This document shows, piece after piece, positions 32,961 through 41,653 of a stretch of DNA of 64,000 nt. Below the pieces are notes generated by a model. It saw nothing but the letters and a program-made list of their open reading frames with translations. It was not told the origin of the DNA and did no database searches. This DNA is from UBA6623 sp965238125 (GTDB lineage: Bacteria > Acidobacteriota > Terriglobia > Bryobacterales > UBA6623): positions 2,604,001-2,668,000 of the forward strand of contig OZ250179.1 in assembly GCA_965238125.1 (NCBI GenBank), given 5' to 3'. The position numbers were made by a program, and so were the translations under genes. The first letter of the stretch is position 1, and every line of letters begins with the position of its first letter.

Positions 32961-33758
32961 ATGCCGATGTCTGCGGCTGTAGCAGCCCAAACCCCCCTTC
33001 CGCATCCCGTCGAGTCGAAGCAAGACCGGGACGCCTTGGTTGTGAAACATCTACCGTTAGTCAAATCCATCGCCAGCCGGATTCGCGACAATCTGCCGGT
33101 GCAGGTCGAGGTCGATGACCTGATCCATGCCGGGATTCTGGGACTTTTCGACGCGGTCGCAAAGTACAATCCTGGAAAGAACGTTGTCTTTCATCTATAT
33201 GCCAAGCACCGCATTCGCGGCGCCATTCTCGATAGTCTGCGGCAGCTCGATTGGGCGTCGCGAGACTTGCGCAAGCGTTTTAAGTCTATCGAGGGAGTAA
33301 CCCGGAAGCTGGCTCAGGAGCTGGGCCAGGGGCCGACCGAGGCCGAAGTCGCCAAGAAGATGGGCGTCAGTGAGGAGCAACTTGGGCGGCTGAAATCGGA
33401 ACTATACAAAGCCGGGCTGACCAACGGCCAGCCGCACCGCGTCGAGCGTCCCGATCACTCCAGTTTCGCCGAATCGGCCGAGACCAAGGAACGTCGTCCC
33501 GACGAGCTGTTCGCCAACAGTCAGTTGCGCGAGGTTCTCGAAAAGGCGATCGGCACTTTGCCGCCGCGGTATCAAACCGTGATCCAGCTTTACTACGATC
33601 ACGAACGGACGATGAAGGAGATCGGCAACGAACTGGGCGTCAATGAAAGCCGTGTATCGCAGATCCATAAGAGCGCCCTCGAAAAGTTGGGGACGGCACT
33701 GCGGGGCTTCGGCTATCCCTCGGCGACGATCTTTATCGAAGAATCACGCCAGAGCTAG
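32961..33758 (+). CDS. FliA/WhiG family RNA polymerase sigma factor
   Basis: A 265-residue sigma-28-type factor. Region 2 reads 'DDLIHAGILGLFDAVAKYN' and 'RIRGAILDSLRQLDWASRDL', region 3 'RKLAQELGQGPTEAEVAKKM', and region 4 'LPPRYQTVIQLYYDHERTMK' with its helix-turn-helix 'IGNELGVNESRVSQIHKSAL'. No flagellar genes are nearby, so it may serve another regulon. ATG at 32961 follows AGGAGG by about 12 bases. The stop codon TAG overlaps the first bases of the 181-bp element. Confidence 0.93.
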   Translation: MPMSAAVAAQTPLPHPVESKQDRDALVVKHLPLVKSIASRIRDNLPVQVEVDDLIHAGILGLFDAVAKYNPGKNVVFHLYAKHRIRGAILDSLRQLDWASRDLRKRFKSIEGVTRKLAQELGQGPTEAEVAKKMGVSEEQLGRLKSELYKAGLTNGQPHRVERPDHSSFAESAETKERRPDELFANSQLREVLEKAIGTLPPRYQTVIQLYYDHERTMKEIGNELGVNESRVSQIHKSALEKLGTALRGFGYPSATIFIEESRQS

Positions 33759-33937
33759 CCCGCATTTCTCACCGCCTGACGGGCAAAGCACACGATAGGC
33801 CCGCCATTACTTCGTTGCGCTTGCTCGCCGTGCTCACCGTACTGTTCAAGTACGCCTCCGCGCGTCAAGCGGCGCTCGCCTCGTAGTGACGGACCTTTCA
33901 TGCACTTTGCCTCGCCACGCGGTGAGAAAAGCGGGCT
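33757..33937. repeat. 181-bp palindromic interspersed element, copy 2
   Basis: Starts AGCCCGCATTTCTCACCGC and ends GCGGTGAGAAAAGCGGGCT. The terminal AG is part of the sigma factor stop codon. Internal base changes against copy 3 number roughly a dozen. From 33938 to 34207 no gene is seen. Confidence 0.9.
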
Positions 33938-34207
33938 AACGTCTCCTTGACTACACACTAATACGCTCCCGACTCGCGAGGGCGGAGCGCGGTGCGCTGC
34001 ATCCCCCACCCGTGTTCGCGGGCCGATGTTGACTCCTACGTGGGCTCGGGCCGGTCCGGGGGCGACCCGCTCAAGAGCCGGCGGCCACCTCAACCGGGTT
34101 CCGAACTACCAGCGTTCACGACCGGTTAGCCCGCGGCGCGCGCGTCTATACTGAAGGGCGGCTGCGCACTTCGCGCTCTCTTGCGGCGCGCGAGCCCGCA
34201 GGTCCCC

Positions 34208-34882
34208 ATGTCGGATGATTCCCTGAACATCGAATCGTTCGCGCTGGCGGTAACGGTGCGCAACGAGCGCGGCGTGCTGCACGAGTTGACGGGCGTGATC
34301 TCGCGCGGCGGGGGCAACATTACCTGGGTTGCGATCCTCGACAGTCGCGAGGCCATCGAGCACGTCTTTTTCGAGATCAGCGAGATCAGCGATCACACCG
34401 AGTTGCTGGAAGGATTGCGCGCGTTGCCCGCTGTGATCGAGGCCGAGGAGAAGACGAGCCTCAAGAGCGTCTTCGGCAAGCGCATCATCATCATCGGCGG
34501 CGGCGCGCAAGTCGGCCAAGTCGCGGTGGGCGCGGTGTCGGAGGCTGACCGTCACAACCTCCGCGGAGAGCGCATCTCGGTCGATACGATTCCGCTGGTT
34601 GGCGAGAAGGCTCTGGCCGAGGCCGTTCGCGGCGTGGCGCGGCTGCCGCGGGCGAAAGCAGTGGTGCTGGCCGGTGCGTTGATGGGCGGTGAAATCGAGC
34701 AAGCCGTGCGCGAGGTCCAACAGCAAGGGCTGTTCGTGATCTCGCTCAACATGGCGGGTTCGGTTCCCGAGGCGGCGGATCTCGTGGTAAGCGACCCGAT
34801 TCAAGCCGGCGTGATGGCCGTGATGGCGGTGGCCGACACAGCACGGTTCGAAATTCCGAAGCTGAGCAAGAGGGTGTTCTAG
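34208..34882 (+). CDS. DUF5612 protein with N-terminal ACT domain
   Basis: A 224-residue protein. Residues about 8-75 form an ACT-type ligand-binding domain ('FALAVTVRNERGVLHELTGV'). The rest matches DUF5612, with the Gly-rich 'RIIIIGGGAQVGQVAVGAV' and 'SEADRHNLRGERISVDTIPL'. The family's role is unknown; an ACT domain suggests control by an amino acid. ATG at 34208 is chosen over an upstream in-frame start at 34181. Confidence 0.85.
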   Translation: MSDDSLNIESFALAVTVRNERGVLHELTGVISRGGGNITWVAILDSREAIEHVFFEISEISDHTELLEGLRALPAVIEAEEKTSLKSVFGKRIIIIGGGAQVGQVAVGAVSEADRHNLRGERISVDTIPLVGEKALAEAVRGVARLPRAKAVVLAGALMGGEIEQAVREVQQQGLFVISLNMAGSVPEAADLVVSDPIQAGVMAVMAVADTARFEIPKLSKRVF

Positions 34883-35236
34883 CCTGCTTTTCTTGCCACA
34901 TGGCGAGGCGACGTACGTGAGGGGCTCTGAAAAAATGGGGAGACAGTCTGTTTCTATGAATCCGCGGATTCATAATACCGCCATGAAAATAGGCGCCGTG
35001 TTTGCTCCTGCCGCCCCTTCAGGGCTCTCCCCGGGGTGGCGGGCCCCCAGGGTTCCGCCTTCGGCTCCACCCTGGGCTATATTCCCGCCGCCGCTTCGCG
35101 GCTCAAGAGGTTGTGATCTTGCCGACCCGGGATGTAATGCACCATACGCTCGTGGGTCTATTTTCGGACGAGTTCACTTCGCGCCGGGCGGGTTATTGAG
35201 GCCCCTTTTTGGCCGAGGATGCTCTTGCCGGGGCTG
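34883..35236. other. Intergenic region with palindromes and REP-like hairpin
   Basis: No gene. TATGAATCCGCGGATTCATA (34955-34974) is a perfect 20-base palindrome that runs into the 23-bp repeat at 34968-34990. Around 35048-35080 CCCAGGGT and ACCCTGGG flank GCCTTCGGC, an extragenic-palindrome-like hairpin followed by CTATATTCCCGCC. Both look like traces of small mobile repeats. Confidence 0.6.
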
Positions 35237-35584
35237 CTATTGATTCCCCAGCCCAATCGAGAAAACGCCTAGGAGTACGAGCGTCAGACCGATGATTTTG
35301 TGGCGGTTGAAAGGTTCGCCGAAAAACATGCGGGACCAGAGCAGGGTCCAGACATAACCGAGCGAGATCATCGGGTAGAGGACGGTAAGGCTGCCGTCCT
35401 TGAGGCCCCAAACGTAGAGGATCGACGAGGCTCCGAATAGCGCGATGCCGACGGCGAGCTTTCCGGCCCAATGCCGCCAGGACTCTTTCAAACGATCAGC
35501 GCCAGCTTTCAGGAATACGGCCGCCACCGATCCGATGAGGCTCGCCGCCAAGACCAACATCATCGAAGACATGGGAGTTTTCAT
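35237..35584 (-). CDS. SMR/EamA-like four-helix membrane protein, second of pair
   Basis: A 115-residue protein with four membrane helices ('MMLVLAASLIGSVAAVFL', 'LAVGIALFGASSILYVWGL', 'LYPMISLGYVWTLLWSRMFF', 'IIGLTLVLLGVFSIGL'), the size of a small multidrug resistance or half-EamA subunit. Its ATG overlaps the stop of the upstream paralogue by 4 bases, so the two probably form a heterodimeric transporter. The substrate is unknown. Confidence 0.85.
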   Translation of the reverse strand: MKTPMSSMMLVLAASLIGSVAAVFLKAGADRLKESWRHWAGKLAVGIALFGASSILYVWGLKDGSLTVLYPMISLGYVWTLLWSRMFFGEPFNRHKIIGLTLVLLGVFSIGLGNQ

Positions 35585-36066
35585 GAGCGGCTCCCCAATC
35601 CGATGAACGAAACGCCAAGGACAATCAGTCCAACGCCCACGACCTTGTAGACGTTGATGATCTCTCCGAAGAAGAAGGGAGAGAGGATCGTGACCCAGAC
35701 ATAGGTCAGGGCAATGATCGGGTAGAGAACGGAAAGCTGGCCGTTTCGCAGCGCCAACACCAGCAAGCCTGTATTGACGGCCAGGCAGCAGTACCCGCCC
35801 AATACAGGCAAGTTCGTCAACACTCCGATCAAGCCGCCCTCAACGGCATCGGCCGCGCCGTAGCGCAACAGGAATTGCGCGGCCGCGCCGATCACGGTGC
35901 ACAACAAGACCAACCCGATCGAGCTCAGCGACGTTTCACGCGTATCCTCGTGGGGCTGAATCGCCGCCCGCGGTTCGTCGAATTCCATGACTGCGGCTGA
36001 CGCAGAGAAGCGATCCGATTCCGGCATAGAATCCGATCCTAGCTTTTTTGGGCCACGCAACACCAT
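35581..36066 (-). CDS. SMR/EamA-like four-helix membrane protein, first of pair
   Basis: A 161-residue protein: a non-conserved cytoplasmic head of about 45 residues, then four helices ('SSIGLVLLCTVIGAAAQFLL', 'LGGYCCLAVNTGLLVLAL', 'YPIIALTYVWVTILSPFFF', 'VVGVGLIVLGVSFIGL'). The 'GQLSVLYPIIALTYVW' part parallels 'GSLTVLYPMISLGYVW' of its partner. A shorter start at 36027 ('MPESDRFSAS') is possible. Confidence 0.85.
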   Translation of the reverse strand: MVLRGPKKLGSDSMPESDRFSASAAVMEFDEPRAAIQPHEDTRETSLSSIGLVLLCTVIGAAAQFLLRYGAADAVEGGLIGVLTNLPVLGGYCCLAVNTGLLVLALRNGQLSVLYPIIALTYVWVTILSPFFFGEIINVYKVVGVGLIVLGVSFIGLGSRS

Positions 36067-36222
36067 GCGGCATACACCTTAACAGCCGAAGAGGCTTTCC
36101 CGAAACACCCCGGTACGACCGGTGCGTCGTTGTAGAACGTATCTCGTATGTTCCCATGACATAATTAGGGCTGCCCCGCCCCCAGACCCGCCTCGCGCCG
36201 GTTCTTGCCGGCGATCCGAACT

Positions 36223-37401
36223 ATGACGGAACCACTCTCCGCGCAACAGACTTATCGGATCATTCGGGAGGAGTTGAGGCCGGTTTTTCCGACGCTTGAA
36301 AAGTGTACGTCGACTTGGGAGCTTGAATCCTCCTCGGGGTATCAGGCGATCGAACACCTCGCGAGGCGGGTATTGGAGTTTCCCGATACCGGGGACTACA
36401 CGAGCGAAGCGGCGCCGCCGAAGGACCGATACCGCATCGCGGGTTGGAATCTCGAACGCGGCATCCAGTTCGACGGCCAGCTGGCCGTGCTGCGCGACCA
36501 TCCCTACTTGAGCAAGGCCGACGTGCTGCTGCTCACCGAAACCGACGTCGGCATGGCCCGCTCGGCCAATCGCGCCGTGGCGCAGGAGCTGGCCGAAGCT
36601 CTCGGCATGCACTACGCCTTCGTCCCCTGCTATTTGAACTTGTCGAAAGGGGCCGGGATCGAGCGCGACTCCGGCGGGGTCAACGACTTGGGCCTGCACG
36701 GCAACGCGATTCTGAGTCGTTACCCGATCAGGAACGTTCGGCCCGTTCACTTGAAGAACGGCAAGGACAAGATGTCGGGCCACGAAAAGCGCTTGGGCCG
36801 ACAAACCGCGATCGTTGCCGACATTGCCTTTCCCAACCTTCGGCTGACGGGCGTTTCGGTGCACTTGGACGCGCAGTCGAACCAGCGACATCGGCGCGAC
36901 CAAATGGTCGACGTTGTCAACGGTATCGGTGCGGGTCCGGCGGTTATAGGTGGTGACTGGAATACCACGACCTACAATTCCTCGCGGGCCTTTCACGCCA
37001 TCATGGGGTTTTGGCTGCGGGTCTTCATGGGGGTGGACAACGTGATCAACAATCACTATCTGCACCCCTACAAGCACTTCGAGCGAGAGTTGTTCGCCTT
37101 GCTCGAAGCAGAGGGCTTCGATTACAAGCAGTGCAACCGCTTGGGCGAGAGAACCACGTCCTACGACGTCACGGATCCAAAGACCCACAAGAACCTGCGC
37201 GAGTGGGTGCCGGCCTGGTGTTTCGCCTTCATTCGATGGGCGCTGCGCAACCATGACGGCAAATGCCCGTTCAAGATCGACTGGTTCGCCACGCGTGGGG
37301 TGCGCTGCGAGGAGCCGACGATTGTGCGGGATGTACGCGAAGGGCGCGCCGTTCCTCTCTCGGATCATGATGCTGTCGGGGTGGACATCGTTGTTGCCTG
37401 A
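36223..37401 (+). CDS. Endonuclease/exonuclease/phosphatase (EEP) family protein
   Basis: A 392-residue protein with the EEP fold. Catalytic landmarks are 'IAGWNLERGI', the metal Glu in 'VLLLTETDVGM', 'LGLHGNAILSRYPI', 'SVHLDAQSNQRHR', 'VIGGDWNTTT' (Asp and Asn) and the terminal 'LSDHDAVGVDI' (Asp-His). The family cuts phosphodiesters in DNA, lipids or inositol phosphates; the substrate is not evident. A longer start at 36205 is possible. No signal peptide is seen. Confidence 0.88.
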   Translation: MTEPLSAQQTYRIIREELRPVFPTLEKCTSTWELESSSGYQAIEHLARRVLEFPDTGDYTSEAAPPKDRYRIAGWNLERGIQFDGQLAVLRDHPYLSKADVLLLTETDVGMARSANRAVAQELAEALGMHYAFVPCYLNLSKGAGIERDSGGVNDLGLHGNAILSRYPIRNVRPVHLKNGKDKMSGHEKRLGRQTAIVADIAFPNLRLTGVSVHLDAQSNQRHRRDQMVDVVNGIGAGPAVIGGDWNTTTYNSSRAFHAIMGFWLRVFMGVDNVINNHYLHPYKHFERELFALLEAEGFDYKQCNRLGERTTSYDVTDPKTHKNLREWVPAWCFAFIRWALRNHDGKCPFKIDWFATRGVRCEEPTIVRDVREGRAVPLSDHDAVGVDIVVA

Positions 37402-37463
37402 ACGCCCGCCGCGGACGAAGCCGAGGCGACTCGGTTTCGGTCCGTCAGCCTATACCTGATAGG

Positions 37464-38246
37464 ATGCAAGATTCATCGAACGGAGGCTGTTTCTTGGCTT
37501 CGACTCGGCCCATTTGGAGTGATCGCACACAGCGCAAGATGCGCGGAGACTGGGACCGCCGCGCCCGCGAGAACGCGTTCTATTACATCGCCTCGTCGCG
37601 AACCGACTGGGATCCCGAGGAATTTTACGCCTCTGGAGAGGCTTCCGTCGCGGAAACGGTGACGCCTGATTTGGACTGGATCCGCCGCAGCCGGCCGGCG
37701 AAAAGCTTGCGGGTGCTCGAGATCGGCTGCGGCGCCGGACGCATGACGCGCGCGCTGGCGGGGATCTTCGGCGAAGTCCACGGCGTCGACGTCAGTGGCG
37801 AGATGGTGGCCCAAGGGCGTGGCCTGCTGGCGGACGTACCGAACGCACACCTGCACCACAACAACGGAGCGGATTTGGTCGTGTTGGGCGACCTGCGTTT
37901 CGACTTCGCGTTCAGTTTCATCGTGTTCCAACACATCCCGAGCCAGGCGATCATCGAGAGTTATGTGCGCGAGGTCGGGCGGCTGCTGCGGCCCGGCGGC
38001 TTGTTCAAATTTCAGGTGCAAGGAAGCTCGAAGGTCACGGTTTCGGAAGACGACACGTGGTTGGGCGCGCCGATTTCGAACGACCTGGCGGCCGAGATGG
38101 CCGAGCGTAACGGCTTTGCTCTGGCTCGTTCGGAAGGTATCGAAGAACAATACTTTTGGCTGTGGTTCGAAAAGCCCGACCGCTACGCGATGTGGTGTCG
38201 GGCGGCCGATCGCGGCGAGTGGTTCGAGCAACAGCGGCTGCGGTAG
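37464..38246 (+). CDS. Class I SAM-dependent methyltransferase
   Basis: A 260-residue protein with motif I 'VLEIGCGAGRMTRALAG' (about residue 90), acidic loop 'VHGVDVSGEMVAQG' and 'GRLLRPGGLFKFQVQG'. The N-terminus ('KMRGDWDRRARENAFYYIAS') is typical of a group of uncharacterised methyltransferases. The next gene, pgeF, begins 22 bases after the stop, so they are probably co-transcribed. Confidence 0.88.
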   Translation: MQDSSNGGCFLASTRPIWSDRTQRKMRGDWDRRARENAFYYIASSRTDWDPEEFYASGEASVAETVTPDLDWIRRSRPAKSLRVLEIGCGAGRMTRALAGIFGEVHGVDVSGEMVAQGRGLLADVPNAHLHHNNGADLVVLGDLRFDFAFSFIVFQHIPSQAIIESYVREVGRLLRPGGLFKFQVQGSSKVTVSEDDTWLGAPISNDLAAEMAERNGFALARSEGIEEQYFWLWFEKPDRYAMWCRAADRGEWFEQQRLR

Positions 38247-38268
38247 CCGGCGAAGCTTACGGCAACCG

Positions 38269-38985
38269 ATGAATTTCCAGCAAGACCAAACGGGTGTATT
38301 CCGTTTCCGACCCTGGCGGGAGCGAGCCGAGTTGGTGCACGGCTTCACGACCCGCGCGACCGGCAATTTTAAGGAATTGCGGTCTCTCGGTTTTCTGGGC
38401 TCGGTGCTGGGTTTAGACGGGATGCGCCTCTCTTCGCTGGAGCAAGTTCACTCGACCGAGTTAGTCGTTGAGCGCGCCGCCGAAACCGCCGACCGTCCGG
38501 CGGCCGATGGCCTGCTCACCAACGTGCCGGGCCGCTTGTTGAGTATTCGAACCGCTGATTGCTTCGCGATTCTTCTGGCGGATCACGATACCGCAGCCGT
38601 GGCGGCGGTGCATGCCGGCTGGCGGGGAACGGCGGGGCGTATCGCCTTCCGAGCCGCCGAGAGGATGGTGGACGAGTTCGGGTCGCGCCCCGAGGGAATC
38701 GAGGCGCTGATCGGTCCCGGGATCGCCTCGTGCTGTTTCGAGGTCGGCCTCGAGACGGCCTCCCAATTTGACGAGCGATTTGTTCGCGATGGGGAGAAGC
38801 CACATGTCGATCTGGCGGGGACTAATCGTGCACAATTGTTGGAAGCGGGCCTGCAGCCGCAGAATATCCACAGTATCGACCAGTGCAGCCACTGCGAAAG
38901 CGAGCGCTTCTTTTCGCACCGACGCGAAGGCGCTTCGGCGGGTCGGATGCTGGCATTTATCGGTTTGCGGGCAGTTGAGCTTTGA
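38269..38985 (+). CDS. pgeF: Peptidoglycan editing factor PgeF
   Basis: A 238-residue protein of the PgeF (YfiH, Cu-oxidase_4) family, reported to remove wrongly incorporated amino acids from peptidoglycan precursors and originally described as laccase-like. The metal-site residues lie in 'LEQVHSTEL' (His), 'RTADCFAILL' (Cys) and 'VHAGWRGTAG' (His). 'LIGPGIASCCFEVG' and 'QCSHCESERFFSHRR' are further family marks. The length is normal. Confidence 0.93.
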   Translation: MNFQQDQTGVFRFRPWRERAELVHGFTTRATGNFKELRSLGFLGSVLGLDGMRLSSLEQVHSTELVVERAAETADRPAADGLLTNVPGRLLSIRTADCFAILLADHDTAAVAAVHAGWRGTAGRIAFRAAERMVDEFGSRPEGIEALIGPGIASCCFEVGLETASQFDERFVRDGEKPHVDLAGTNRAQLLEAGLQPQNIHSIDQCSHCESERFFSHRREGASAGRMLAFIGLRAVEL

Positions 38986-39219
38986 GGGTGCGGTTCGGCG
39001 CTGATACCGGGCTGGTTCGACCGTGCGCTTCGGCTTTGCCTCTTCTTGGGGTAAGCGGTCAGCGGCCAATTTTCGCGGCGATTTAAGGGGATTTACGCAT
39101 ACGAACTCGTTTCGAACCAGTCACATACTGGAAGGGTAGAGGTGCCGCGGCCCGGCGATCCGGAAGGATTCAGGGATTGAGGCGACGACGGGAGACGCGC
39201 CGCCAGACAATTAACAGGT

Positions 39220-40107
39220 ATGGGCGGATTCGATCCATCAGCAAGCTCGCCGGACGCGGGGAAGGCGGCCGCCGAGTCGTTACCATGCGGGCTGTGCGGC
39301 AGCCCGAAAGCGGCGGGCGAACCGCGCTGCCCGATTTGCGGCCACGAGTCAACAGGACCCGAGCGGGCGGCTTCCGCCTTGCCGGACTGGTGGAGATGGG
39401 TTGCTCTCGGCGGCGTGGTGCTTGCCGTCGCGTTGGGGTTTCTACTGGGACCCAAAGAGGAACCGGCGCCTGCATCCGAACCGCCGGCCGAAGCGGCGAG
39501 TGAAACTGCCGTCCCCGAAGCCCCCCCGGCGCGCCGGCAGGTAAAGCGCGCCATGCCGTCGGTCGCCGAGGTCCCCGCGCCGGAGAAAGAGCCCGAGCCC
39601 GAAACGGCTTGGAAGCGGCAAACAGAGGTCTCACCTCTGGACGACAGCAAGACCATCTACTTCGATCTCGAAGCCGAGGAAGCCATCCAAGGACCCAGCG
39701 GCGGCATTGCTACGCCGGTCTTGAGCTTTGTTTGCGCCCAAGGCAAGCTGGAAGCGTACGTGATGACCGGCATTGCCGCCGCGCCGGATCGACGGCGAGA
39801 CTTCGCCTCGGTGCGCATACGATTTGACAAGGGAGAAGCCGAAGATGTGAGCATGGTGCGCGCCACTCAGGACGATGCGCTGTTCTTCCAAAAGCCGAGT
39901 TCTCTCGTCACGCGTATTCTCGACAACCAGGAGATGGTCTTCGGTTTCACTCCCGCCGGTTCGGGTCTGGCTGTCACAACCTTCCGACTGTTCGGCCTAC
40001 GCGGGGAGCTTCGACCGTTTCGAAACGAATGCGGGCTCGAAGATCTGTTTGCTTCCGTAGCCGACGATGACGGCGGGCAGGCCACCGCGGGTCCGGACGC
40101 CCTCTAG
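39220..40107 (+). CDS. Zinc-ribbon membrane protein with TagO/VasI-like domain
   Basis: A 295-residue protein. Residues 23-41 form a zinc ribbon (CGLC and CPIC). A single membrane helix at about 60-78 ('WVALGGVVLAVALGFLLG') and a Pro/Glu-rich linker follow. From about residue 140 the protein resembles the type VI secretion accessory family TagO/VasI: 'SPLDDSKTIYFDLEAEEAI', 'LSFVCAQGKLEAYVMTG', a 'VRIRFDKGEAEDVSM' strand and a 'FGLRGELRPFRNECG' end. No type VI secretion genes are in the window, so the domain probably has another role here. The 181-bp element follows the stop by 18 bases. Confidence 0.75.
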   Translation: MGGFDPSASSPDAGKAAAESLPCGLCGSPKAAGEPRCPICGHESTGPERAASALPDWWRWVALGGVVLAVALGFLLGPKEEPAPASEPPAEAASETAVPEAPPARRQVKRAMPSVAEVPAPEKEPEPETAWKRQTEVSPLDDSKTIYFDLEAEEAIQGPSGGIATPVLSFVCAQGKLEAYVMTGIAAAPDRRRDFASVRIRFDKGEAEDVSMVRATQDDALFFQKPSSLVTRILDNQEMVFGFTPAGSGLAVTTFRLFGLRGELRPFRNECGLEDLFASVADDDGGQATAGPDAL

Positions 40108-40125
40108 CATCGGGCCGCTCGCTCT

Positions 40126-40306
40126 AGCCCGCATTTCTCACCGCCTGACGGGCAAAGCACACGATAGGCCCGCCATTACTTCGTTGCACTTGCTCGCCGT
40201 GCTCACCGTACTGTTCGAGTACGCCTCCGCGCGCCAAGCGGCGCGCGCCTCGTACTGACGGGCCTCTCGTGCACTTTGCCTCGCCACGCGATGAGAAAAG
40301 CGGGCT
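40126..40306. repeat. 181-bp palindromic interspersed element, copy 3
   Basis: Starts AGCCCGCATTTCTCACCGC and ends GCGATGAGAAAAGCGGGCT. It fills the gap between two converging genes (18 bases after one stop, 10 bases from the other), where a long hairpin could terminate transcription from both sides. Confidence 0.9.
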
Positions 40307-40316
40307 TGGGGCGGCG

Positions 40317-40907
40317 TCAGCGCAGCGTCAGAACGACGTTCACCTGGGGTTGCAGTTCCTTCTTCGGTTCGCGGATGGGTTTGACCGCTTCGAGCTCGGC
40401 AATCATCTCTCGTACGACGTTGCGGCGGCTTTGTACGCGCTCTAGAATTTCTGCGGCAGCCATCCCGTCGTGCGTTGCGCGATCGACCGCCAGTTCGATT
40501 TTGTTAACCTTCCAGTCGCCGCGATAGCCGTAATCGGCTCGCCAGTAATAGGGCTGTGAGAAGTACCCGAAGCTGTTGAGGAAGTATTGGCGCACATGCG
40601 TCGGGTCTTCAAACGCGTCGTCGCTCGAGCCATACGGGCAGCGGATGACGGCGCGGGCGCCGGGCTTGGCGACGCGATGAAGCTCTTGCATCAGCGGCAG
40701 CGTGTTCCGAATGTGTTCGATGACGTGCGACAGCAGGAACTCGTCAAAGCGCTTGTCTTCGAAAGGCAGGGGATCGCTGTCGCAGTGTTCCAAATCGGCG
40801 ACGACATCCACTCCGGGAAGCTCGACGGCATCGAGGTTTACCCATCCCGGTTGGGCATCACGGCCGCAGCCGACGTTGAGGCGCGAGGGTTGGTCTGTAA
40901 CGGACAT
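40317..40907 (-). CDS. SAM-dependent methyltransferase
   Basis: A 196-residue protein with motif I 'RLNVGCGRDAQPGWVNLD' at the N-terminus, 'VVADLEHCDSDPLPFED' and 'FLLSHVIEHIRNTLPLM', typical of methyltransferase_11-like proteins. The C-terminal third is helical and charged ('EILERVQSRRNVVREMIAEL'). An upstream in-frame ATG at 40934 would add nine residues; I prefer 40907. Confidence 0.85.
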   Translation of the reverse strand: MSVTDQPSRLNVGCGRDAQPGWVNLDAVELPGVDVVADLEHCDSDPLPFEDKRFDEFLLSHVIEHIRNTLPLMQELHRVAKPGARAVIRCPYGSSDDAFEDPTHVRQYFLNSFGYFSQPYYWRADYGYRGDWKVNKIELAVDRATHDGMAAAEILERVQSRRNVVREMIAELEAVKPIREPKKELQPQVNVVLTLR

Positions 40908-41041
40908 GGAGTTGATGGGTCGTTGGTTGAGCAATCGGCGCCAACGCGGTCTGGTTGTAGAGTCGGCTTGGGCGACGCCGTTCCTTTTCCGTTGAGGTCC
41001 TGTTCGGTCGCATCTCGAGCGGCGCGGCCGAAGAGATAGAC

Positions 41042-41653
41042 GTGAGACACCGGTTATGGCTGTTGGCCGCAGTCGCGACGAGCGTCTCGTGGCTCACTGC
41101 GCAGGAGCCGGCCGCGCCCGCCGAGCCCCCGATGTCGAGACAGCCGGCTCCTCCTGGGAGACGCCCGCCGAAGCTGTCGGACAGACTCCCGCAAGCGGTG
41201 CGGGGGGCCCAGCGGGGGGTGCGCCCGCCGAACCGACATCGCCGCCGGAACCCGAGGCCGAGGGCGCCCCCGTTGTCTCTTCGACGCCCGACTTGGCCCC
41301 AACCAGGGAACCCGCCGCGCCAAATACCCAAAGAGCTACGCCGGCCTTTGACGCGACCGACAACGCGGAGTGGGAGTCTCGCCATGCCGCTGATCGGGTG
41401 CCGGCGGCGACGAAGCCCCCCGGTTTTCGGCCCCTTGATCGCGGGGTTGGGTGGTTTCAACAAAGCCGCGAACGAGTTCGGCGGCGACGGTCTGCGCTTT
41501 GGGAACGTGTGGCCGAGATGCGCGGCCGAGGGCCCGAATTGCGATCACGCGGCCGGGAGTCGCTCGGTGAAGAAGGCGAACGCTCCGGTTCGGCGGGAAC
41601 TTCCTGGGAGGTTTTCGAAGGAGAGGCCGGGAGACCCACCCCACCGTGAATAG
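41042..41653 (+). other. Uncertain reading frame with signal-like start, maybe decayed
   Basis: A GTG-started frame opens with a signal-like 'MRHRLWLLAAVATSVSWLTA', then loses protein character. A second frame over the same DNA (from 41056) continues with a Pro/Glu/Ala-rich stretch ('PAEPTSPPEPEAEGAPVVSS') and 'DNAEWESRHAADRVP'. A frameshifted small lipoprotein or secreted protein gene is possible. Its 3' half is related to 12300-12635. I do not assign a function. Confidence 0.3.

Noticed and set aside
36079..37368. 429-codon minus-strand frame opposite the EEP nuclease
   Set aside because: The nuclease on the plus strand has all family motifs; the antisense frame has none.
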